From: a virus
DNA length: 24,721 nucleotides
Virus record (IMG/VR): IMGVR_UViG_3300020172_006076
Location: 1 to 24,721 of that record
Strand: one strand, 5' to 3'
A program made the translations under genes and the position numbers. This document shows, piece by piece, positions 15,347 through 20,505 of the stretch (positions are counted from its first letter, which is position 1; each line of letters starts with the position of its first letter). Under the pieces are notes generated by a model, which had not been told where the DNA came from, searched no databases, and was given only the letters and a program-made list of their open reading frames with translations.

Positions 15347-15844
15347 TCAAGAAAGTAAAATCTCAATAAAATCACTAGGTAAATGGCTATCCTGGGCATA
15401 GTTAGCCCATTGATTTTTATGCTCTGGTGGAGCATCAGAAGAAATTAAGCCCCAAATCATCGCAAAGGCCGCAAAGGCATCTGTCCGTCCTAGGCTCGCA
15501 TTTAATAATGCCACTTGAAGCGACGATACTACTAATGGGTTCGCGGTAAATAGCTCTTTATAGAATTCATTGAACTGAATATCGGCTAACATCGATTGGC
15601 TAAATTTTACCCAGTCGGGAGTAGGAGTAGGAGGGGGGATTAATTCTAAACTAAATTCCAATCCGTTCCAGCTTAATTGATGAGTAGTTGGGTCATAATC
15701 CGGTTCTCCGACTTCAAAATAGCCGGCATCGGCTATCTCTTCATCGGTGTAATTTCCCCCAGTACGGGAGAACCCGTCACTGAGAAGAATTCTATCTGGT
15801 AGTTGTTGAGGGTACTGCCCTCTTAAGGAATACAGAGTAGTCAT
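15347..15844 (-). CDS. tail-fibre-associated protein, 165 aa
   Basis: ATG 15844, 7 bp after the upstream stop. The N-terminal 65 residues (LPDRILLSDGFSRTGGNYTDEEIADAGYFEVGEPDYDPTTHQLSWNG) resemble the small beta-domain common near phage tail-fibre and fibre-assembly proteins ('Lp..i.l..G..rt....t.eei..aGy....P.yd..th.l.W.g'). A Pro linker (PPPTPTPDW) joins it to a helical C-terminal part (VKFSQSMLADIQFNEFYKELF, VALLNASLGRTDAFAAFAMIWGLI). It may be a fibre chaperone or accessory. It ends the tail-fibre unit; the next gene is preceded by a palindrome, so a separate promoter is likely. Confidence 0.65.
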   Translation of the reverse strand: MTTLYSLRGQYPQQLPDRILLSDGFSRTGGNYTDEEIADAGYFEVGEPDYDPTTHQLSWNGLEFSLELIPPPTPTPDWVKFSQSMLADIQFNEFYKELFTANPLVVSSLQVALLNASLGRTDAFAAFAMIWGLISSDAPPEHKNQWANYAQDSHLPSDFIEILLS

Positions 15845-15851
15845 AGTTCAA

Positions 15852-16592
15852 TTAGCTCATATAAGTGTCAGTTTCGGGATTGAAATTTGTTAGGTACCGG
15901 ACAGCCTTAGTCACCCTAAAATTGTCAATATTGGCTCCCCAGCAATAACTTGTAGAGAAATAAATTCCAATATTATAAAAGATTTGAGCATAATTAGTGC
16001 TATTGATGGATTGATTAATTAAGATTCCATTCAAATATAATCTCGTCTGGTTGGTTCCGGTGCCCTGACGAACATAAGCAACGTGAAACCAACTACCGAG
16101 AGGAATTGTCGCTACGTCACTTTGTAACAAATTACTATTAGTATATAAAATAGTAGTAAAAGTGCTATTACTTGTACCAAATGATAAAATTCCACTATTC
16201 CCGCGAAATGTGGCGGCAAATAACCACATCTCAATAGTAAAATTCCCAGTTCCCAATGCTAAGTTAGGATGGTTGACACTTAAATACCCGTTTGTGCTAG
16301 GAAATAAGCCAGAAGCAGAGCCATATTTAAATTGAGTGGTACTCGTTACTACATTCGTGGTTCCCAGTCGCGAAACCGGTAGTAATAATGGACCACTGTC
16401 AGTAAACACGGTTCCATTGTTTGCGCCATCAAATCGAAGATCGCAAACAACACTACTAATGAAAGGATCATTAGATCGAATCCAAAGATTTCGCCTTTGC
16501 CGATTATAAACATCAAGAATATTCCAATTTCCCGGTCTATTGGCTGCATCCCAATTAGGTTGGGTTCCGATAAAGCCGCCCTCACGTCTCAT
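15852..16592 (-). CDS. LamG/concanavalin-like tail protein, 246 aa
   Basis: I start at ATG 16592, which overlaps the previous stop by 4 nt and has GGAG about 9 nt upstream; the frame is open to a TTG at 16610. After a 40-residue N-terminal anchor (REGGFIGTQPNWDAANRPGN), residues from about 50 to 235 form a laminin-G/concanavalin-A-like fold: LRFDGANNGTVFTDSG, FKYGSASGLF, NFTIEMWLFAATF, GSWFHVAYVRQG, TRLYLNGILIN and IDNFRVTKAVRYLTNF, all in the usual order. Such domains bind sugars, here probably host-surface polysaccharide. The gene is AT-rich and lacks the TCGGCT motif. Confidence 0.8.
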   Translation of the reverse strand: MRREGGFIGTQPNWDAANRPGNWNILDVYNRQRRNLWIRSNDPFISSVVCDLRFDGANNGTVFTDSGPLLLPVSRLGTTNVVTSTTQFKYGSASGLFPSTNGYLSVNHPNLALGTGNFTIEMWLFAATFRGNSGILSFGTSNSTFTTILYTNSNLLQSDVATIPLGSWFHVAYVRQGTGTNQTRLYLNGILINQSINSTNYAQIFYNIGIYFSTSYCWGANIDNFRVTKAVRYLTNFNPETDTYMS

Positions 16593-16915
16593 GATAAAAA
16601 CTCCGAACAACTTATTAGGACATCCATCACGCCACTGGCAGAGGCTAAAGCTCTCAGCTTCTGCCCAGGTTTCACGACAATAGGGGCAGAAATAGGAACA
16701 AGAGAAGAGCCAACTGGGATAGGTATGGTAAAACTAATGTGACACAAAATTGTATTTGCACTATTAGTCAAAGCTATAGTTAAATCGGTCGCTGTCGATG
16801 CTCTATTTGTTGCAATAACAGAAAAGATAGAAACGACTGCTACGTTATTAGGAGGAACATACACGTCCTGAAAAGCTGTAGCCAGCCCCAAAAAAGGAGC
16901 ATTATTTAATGGCAC
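16589..16915 (-). CDS. small tail-fibre-cluster protein, 108 aa
   Basis: GTG start at 16915 with AGGAGG 6 nt upstream, directly after the preceding stop. The product is entirely beta-type and uncharged (VAVVSIFSVIATNRASTATDLTIALTNSAN, ITFTIPI-like ISFTIPIPVGSSLVPISAPIVVKPGQKLRALAS), resembling a small beta-sandwich adaptor or virion-surface protein. I do not recognise the family. Coupling to the LamG-domain gene (4-nt overlap) suggests the two work together in one fibre. Confidence 0.65.
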   Translation of the reverse strand: MPLNNAPFLGLATAFQDVYVPPNNVAVVSIFSVIATNRASTATDLTIALTNSANTILCHISFTIPIPVGSSLVPISAPIVVKPGQKLRALASASGVMDVLISCSEFLS

Positions 16916-16917
16916 TT

Positions 16918-17139
16918 TTATCCTCCTAATCCTAATCCGACAAAATACTCATAAGTAGCCAGATCAATTTCCCCAGAAGAACCAATATTGCCCCCCTGAT
17001 TTATAGGATAAGCCACGCTTCCCGTAGCATCAGCGACATAAATCATGATTCCAGTGCCTACTCTAACAAAATAAACGGCATTAGGCGTTAGAGTAGGGGG
17101 GAGGCCTCCTAATACTTTTTCAGGGCGAAAAACTACCAT
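16918..17139 (-). CDS. small tail-fibre-cluster protein, 73 aa
   Basis: I start at ATG 17139, 9 nt after GGGAGGG and overlapping the previous stop by 7 nt; an in-frame ATG at 17157 lacks a ribosome site. The motif PTLTPNAVYFVRVGTGIMIYVADATGSVAYPIN repeats the layout of the start of the gene upstream (APNAIFIVAPQGKPTYIEIYVSNNAG), so the two share a small beta-domain and may be duplicates. The C-terminus is Gly-rich (YEYFVGLGLGG). Likely a fibre or baseplate piece; the exact role is unknown. Confidence 0.65.
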   Translation of the reverse strand: MVVFRPEKVLGGLPPTLTPNAVYFVRVGTGIMIYVADATGSVAYPINQGGNIGSSGEIDLATYEYFVGLGLGG

Positions 17140-17705
17140 GCAATTGTTCCCTCCCATGCAGTCTTAGGCAAGGCATTATTATAGGTAAAAAATCCATCAA
17201 CATTCTCTCCTATTTTATTAAGCTGAGTTTGATTGGTGTGAGTGTGGCTATTAGATACTGCCGTATCAATAGCACTAGGAGAGCTAGTAGGCCTTCCCTG
17301 AATATTTGTCCACTGTAACACTAGATCAAGCGATTCTGCTTCGCTTAATTTAATCCAAGAAGTTGTGGAAAACCGGTAGAGATAAGTAGCCGCGCCGCTT
17401 GCCACAGTGGCATCGCCGGTTGCGTCTAGGACCAGGACCTGAGTGTTTTTGGTCAGCACTAAAGCATTTCTTGCTGCTATATTAGCTACAATCGGCATTT
17501 CGCCGCTCAGCCCAGAAATTGAGGCATCAATTAACGACTGAACATCGGTGTCTGTCAGCAATCTTTTTAGGGCATTCCCCGCATTATTGCTTACATATAT
17601 TTCGATATAAGTCGGCTTGCCCTGAGGGGCAACGATAAAAATAGCATTAGGGGCGCAAGGTAGCGTGGGGACTGCAGTTAGTTTAAAGGGCTTAAATGTA
17701 GTCAT
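17133..17705 (-). CDS. tail-fibre protein, 190 aa
   Basis: ATG 17705 lies 3 bp after the previous stop, without a clear ribosome site, so translation is probably coupled. N-terminal beta-domain (TLPCAPNAIFIVAPQGKPTYIEIYVSNNAG), then an Asp/Ala-rich segment with LVLTKNTQVLVLDATGDATVASGAATYLYRFSTTSWIKLSE, which is common in phage fibre and adhesin proteins ('VLDAtgD.tv.sGaA.Y.y......W.kl.E'), and a C-terminal SNSHTHTNQTQLNKIGE, typical of tail-fibre shafts. Probable structural fibre component. Confidence 0.75.
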   Translation of the reverse strand: MTTFKPFKLTAVPTLPCAPNAIFIVAPQGKPTYIEIYVSNNAGNALKRLLTDTDVQSLIDASISGLSGEMPIVANIAARNALVLTKNTQVLVLDATGDATVASGAATYLYRFSTTSWIKLSEAESLDLVLQWTNIQGRPTSSPSAIDTAVSNSHTHTNQTQLNKIGENVDGFFTYNNALPKTAWEGTIAW

Positions 17706-17708
17706 ATT

Positions 17709-17912
17709 TTACCAGTCTGTAATTATCCATTGTTGTTTTAGGCTATCGAGCCATTCTTGTTCCGTGCCAGTGAACCCATTATCTAATGCTAGTTGGTAAG
17801 CAGATTTGCCCGGTGGTCCAGGGGACCCTTGTATATAAATAGCAGGATCCCTAGCCAAAACCAGAATCGCTGATTCCTCCTCTTGCACCACAATGATTGT
17901 CGGCTCTGTCAT
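17709..17912 (-). CDS. short collagen-like tail protein, 67 aa
   Basis: ATG 17912 overlaps the previous stop by 4 nt. The protein ends a short beta part (IIVVQEEESAILVLARDPAIYIQG) with a mini collagen triplet run (GSPGPPGKS) and the widespread phage fibre motif SAYQLALDNGFTGTEQEWLDSL. That motif usually lies within larger fibre proteins, so this may be a stand-alone trimer clamp linking the BppU-like protein to the fibre below. Confidence 0.75.
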   Translation of the reverse strand: MTEPTIIVVQEEESAILVLARDPAIYIQGSPGPPGKSAYQLALDNGFTGTEQEWLDSLKQQWIITDW

Positions 17913-18319
17913 ACAATCACCGTCACCCTATCAGAAGACTCAACCAATCCCTCAAAAATCGTAAAAATTTGCTCAGGATTCAAAGGATTTTTGATTTTAA
18001 TATCGTATTCCCAGCGATGCCGGCCTACAGTAATCTGTCCTGTGGTAGATTTGGTCACCGGCACCGCAAGCGCGGCGGAAGCGGTCAGAAAAGGCACTAT
18101 CCTAGTGCATTCCGTTGCCACCCCCCCAATAGACACAATAATCGAAATCAAAGGCTCAAAAGAGAATGTAGCATAAAGTTCATCCCCGGCTTTTTTCCTA
18201 ATCTGCCCAAAAATCTGCCAACTCGTGAAGTTGCCCTCAATAGCGAATGTCCGGCGCCGCCATTCGCTACCCCGTTCAATTCGCAAATCCCCCACAAGAT
18301 CAAATCGATAAGGCTTCAT
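17909..18319 (-). CDS. BppU-N-terminal-like baseplate/fibre adaptor, 136 aa
   Basis: ATG 18319 begins the tail-fibre unit. The pattern 'yrfdl.GDl.i.rGsewrr.tfai.g...sw...gqirkkag.elyatfsFe', then VPFLTASAALAVP and YDIKIKNPLNPEQIFTIFEGLVESSDRVTV, fits the small immunoglobulin-like adaptor domain found at the N-terminus of BppU-type baseplate upper proteins and many phage fibres. It would tie fibres to the baseplate. The upstream 95-bp gap contains a perfect palindrome, a TAGAAT box and one TCGGCT site, which points to a promoter there. Confidence 0.65.
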   Translation of the reverse strand: MKPYRFDLVGDLRIERGSEWRRRTFAIEGNFTSWQIFGQIRKKAGDELYATFSFEPLISIIVSIGGVATECTRIVPFLTASAALAVPVTKSTTGQITVGRHRWEYDIKIKNPLNPEQIFTIFEGLVESSDRVTVIV

Positions 18320-18385
18320 TTTTCGTTATCGGCTTTTGCCATATTCTATCAAAAATCGGAAACCGTGAACTACACTACACAAGTC

Positions 18386-18405
18386 ACCGGCAAAATTTTG
18401 CCGGT
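18386..18405. promoter_or_regulatory. perfect 20-bp palindrome upstream of tail-fibre unit
   Basis: ACCGGCAAAA and TTTTGCCGGT meet without spacer, 66 bp before the start at 18319 and 9 bp after the methyltransferase stop. On the minus strand GACTTGTGTAGTGTA follows, then a TAGAAT box about 40 nt past the core. The outer bases differ from the 11613 and 15321 copies by matched changes in both arms, keeping full symmetry, which argues for selection on the palindrome. Confidence 0.65.
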
Positions 18406-18414
18406 AGGGATGAT

Positions 18415-19257
18415 TCACGAATTATCCCTACTTTTCCAGTCCTCAATCCTATCCAAAATCATCTGGTGATAATCGGCTGATTTTTCAATGCAGATATACT
18501 CCCGACCCAATTCCAGGCAAGCCACGGCAGTCGTCCCCGATCCCGCAAATGGGTCTAAAACTACTCCACCAGGAGGAGTCGTTAGCTCAATTAGTCGCTT
18601 TACCACTTCTATCGGCTTTTGCGTGGGATGTTGAAACTTGACTTTATTATTTCTATTGGTGTGAGTAGGAGGCAAAAAAGACCATACATTTGTAAAATTT
18701 ACAGTATCAGGCGATCTAGCCCCGATTGGCTTTATACGCGTATCAAACCTACCTTGATAAGTTTCTTGGGACTTACCGTTATGCACCCAGGGGTTGATAT
18801 TACCTTTTAATCTGCCTTTTAAATCTTGTAAATGCCGTTGAACAGATTCAATGCTAACCACATCAAACAATACACCTGGAACCTTAACATCTTCATATTT
18901 TCCCTTTGTATTGAAATAATTGACTCCTTTATGCTTATAGACGAAAATGCTTTCATGGCTTCTTTGCAAGCCATTGCATTGGGTTGCTTGCCTTTTAATC
19001 CAAGCGACATGATCCTTGTACTGCATTACCTGGGAAGCTTCATTAATCCAATTAACCATCGTTGGCATTTGTCCAAAAAAGCAGTAAAAGCCATTAGTAA
19101 CTCGTTTTACTTCTCTGGTAAACAATGGAATATCAATTACAGAATCCCATTTAGCCAATCCAATGCCATAGGGCGGATCCGTGATAATAGCATCTACAGA
19201 TTTATCGGCTAAAGTAGGCATCACCTCTAGGCAATTACCGTGAATAATTTGATTCAC
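18415..19257 (-). CDS. beta-class DNA methyltransferase (DPPY), 280 aa
   Basis: GTG start 19257 overlaps the 59-aa gene stop by 4 nt, with GAGGTGAG upstream. The catalytic motif IV DPPYGIG is at 27-33, and the S-adenosylmethionine-binding motif I, VLDPFAGSGTT, at 233-243 near the C-terminus, preceded by HPTQKPIEVVKRLI (motif X). This IV-before-I order is the beta class; DPPY fits N6-adenine or, less often, N4-cytosine methylation. The target domain lies between (GLFDVVSIESVQRH, NFTNVWSFLPP). No restriction partner is present, so this is an orphan enzyme, perhaps protecting phage DNA or marking its own genes for regulation. It is co-transcribed with the Mor-like activator. Confidence 0.9.
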   Translation of the reverse strand: MNQIIHGNCLEVMPTLADKSVDAIITDPPYGIGLAKWDSVIDIPLFTREVKRVTNGFYCFFGQMPTMVNWINEASQVMQYKDHVAWIKRQATQCNGLQRSHESIFVYKHKGVNYFNTKGKYEDVKVPGVLFDVVSIESVQRHLQDLKGRLKGNINPWVHNGKSQETYQGRFDTRIKPIGARSPDTVNFTNVWSFLPPTHTNRNNKVKFQHPTQKPIEVVKRLIELTTPPGGVVLDPFAGSGTTAVACLELGREYICIEKSADYHQMILDRIEDWKSRDNS

Positions 19258-19433
19258 CCCTCACCTCTCTCATCTTCTTTAATCGCTTGCAATGCCTTTT
19301 CTCTCATACTTTCAGGAAATCGATTTGTCGCCTCAAAAATTTCATCTGTTTCAGGCGCATCCGGGACGTGAGCATCCATTACACGCCAAGCCCGTATCGC
19401 CGCTTTTAAAAGCTCCAACGTCACCTCACTCAT
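19254..19433 (-). CDS. unknown small protein, 59 aa
   Basis: This frame is easy to miss. ATG 19433 overlaps the Mor-like stop by 4 nt (ATGA), with GGAGGTGAGG upstream; its TGA overlaps the methyltransferase GTG by 4 nt. The peptide (MSEVTLELLKAAIRAWRVMD, then FEATNRFPESMREKALQAIKE) is a charged, probably all-helical protein without membrane segments. The double 4-nt coupling on both sides is strong evidence that it is translated. Function unknown; it may be a partner or modulator of the regulator or the methyltransferase. Confidence 0.8.
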   Translation of the reverse strand: MSEVTLELLKAAIRAWRVMDAHVPDAPETDEIFEATNRFPESMREKALQAIKEDERGEG

Positions 19434-19849
19434 CCCTCACCTCCCCGGCAAATACCCTTAATCGTTTCCGCACTTAAATTAAACTGCCGGGCTACAGAAA
19501 AAAGCACGTCCGTTCGACTTCCCTGCCCCTCGGCTACCAGCCTTCTAATTTCCTCATCCCGAACCCGCTTAACCAAAGACTTGCAATGAGGGAAATCAAT
19601 CCACAGCCCACCCCACCCAAAACTTAACTTTTCAAAATTTTCCACCCCAATCAAGTGAGAAATCAAGTGTTCCGGCTTAACTCGCTTTGGAATGTAAAGC
19701 CGTCGAATTACATCCCGTCTTTCCGTCGGATTTGCGACAAAATATCGATATAAACTGACAACCGACTCTAACCCAATCAAATCGATTATCTCTTGAATCG
19801 TCGAGGGGAAATCTGCCCTTGTTGCAGATGCCCAAATATCAGATACCAT
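19430..19849 (-). CDS. Mor-family transcription activator, 139 aa
   Basis: The sequence follows the Mor/C family of phage Mu: an N-terminal helical dimer part (FPSTIQEIIDLIGLESVVSLYRYF), a beta strand with RLYIPKRV (50-57), a linker FEKLSFGWGGLWIDFP, and a C-terminal helix-turn-helix (about 94-134: KRVRDEEIRRLVAEG, then DVLFSVARQFNLSAETIKGI). Mor proteins bind inverted repeats as dimers and recruit RNA polymerase to middle or late promoters. Its gene heads a three-gene unit behind the early terminator, with no palindrome of the GGCAAAATTTTGCC type in front, while four such sites stand before late genes. ATG 19849 has no obvious ribosome site. Confidence 0.8.
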   Translation of the reverse strand: MVSDIWASATRADFPSTIQEIIDLIGLESVVSLYRYFVANPTERRDVIRRLYIPKRVKPEHLISHLIGVENFEKLSFGWGGLWIDFPHCKSLVKRVRDEEIRRLVAEGQGSRTDVLFSVARQFNLSAETIKGICRGGEG

Positions 19850-20135
19850 AAAAACGATATACCCATAGTCTTCCCCTTGATTATTAAAATCTCAAGATAA
19901 ATAAGTCAGGGGGGATTTTTTTCTCTTTTTTCACCCTCCGCAAAAAAACAACAAATCGTCACAAACAAACATTAAATAAATATTAAAACAAAATCAGCCA
20001 ATTAAGCCAAAAACTAATAATTTCTCAAGTCCGCTTCACAACTCGTAACAATCGGCTTAAAAACAAAAAAAATCGCCTGCGTGGGAACCAGACCACGCAG
20101 GGCAAACATATCATCCTATACAGTTTCTTATTTGA
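19850..20135. other. 286-bp AT-rich intergenic region with terminator and promoter
   Basis: No gene is supported here. On the minus strand it first holds the terminator of the early operon (20059-20101), then an AT-rich stretch (A-runs and TAAATAAATATTAA) and, nearer the Mor-like gene, TTGAGA about 50 nt before the start as a possible -35. A 26-codon ATG frame starting about 17 nt before the Mor start is out of frame and probably not meaningful. One TCGGCT site lies at 20052. Confidence 0.5.
20059..20101 (-). terminator. intrinsic terminator of the early operon
   Basis: On the minus strand CCTGCGTGG and CCACGCAGG (9-bp stem, 8-nt loop) are followed within 4 nt by eight Ts and another T-run. 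It lies 35 bp beyond the stop of the 117-aa gene and separates the early unit from the Mor/methyltransferase unit. Confidence 0.85.
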
Positions 20136-20489
20136 TCATACCTTACTTTCCCTGATAATTAATCGTTCTGCTGGTAAAGAAAACTGTTTTATTTCCTTTT
20201 TCCGAGGATCGCGACAAGTGACGATCACATATTGTACACTTGGCGAAATCGGATGGTAAACTTGCTTTCTTACCCCCTGGACTACCCATGTTTTACTATT
20301 AAGATAGCGCCCAAACTTAACTCGATCGCCCACTTGTAAATGTTGTGCTTGGCATTCATTAAACTCTTTCTTAGGGGGGAGATTCCGCGCCGGTGCCTCC
20401 TTCTTATTAGCCAGAATTTTTGGGGCTACTTCATCTACCCACGCTTGAAGCCTCGCCCGAAACTCATCACTAATTTCAATCGTTTTCAT
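20136..20489 (-). CDS. small protein with SH3/KOW-like domain, 117 aa
   Basis: ATG 20489 has AGGAGG about 8 nt upstream, 16 bp after the ParB-domain gene stop. Residues 1-30 are a charged helix (IEISDEFRARLQAWVDEVAPK); a basic linker follows; residues 50-114 (LQVGDRVKFGRYLNSKTWVVQGVRK...VIVTCRDPRKKEIKQFSLPAERLII) have the 'vGDrV.......w.V.gv' spacing of SH3/KOW-like beta barrels. The same kind of module is repeated in the upstream ParB-domain protein, so the two may share a binding partner such as RNA polymerase, nucleic acid or a replication protein. No catalytic residues are evident. Confidence 0.75.
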   Translation of the reverse strand: MKTIEISDEFRARLQAWVDEVAPKILANKKEAPARNLPPKKEFNECQAQHLQVGDRVKFGRYLNSKTWVVQGVRKQVYHPISPSVQYVIVTCRDPRKKEIKQFSLPAERLIIRESKV

Positions 20490-20505
20490 TGTTTTTGCCT
20501 CCTAA

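Noticed and set aside
18415-19257. Restriction-modification system
   Set aside because: No restriction endonuclease or specificity gene lies next to the methyltransferase; the distant PD-(D/E)XK protein belongs to the terminase module.
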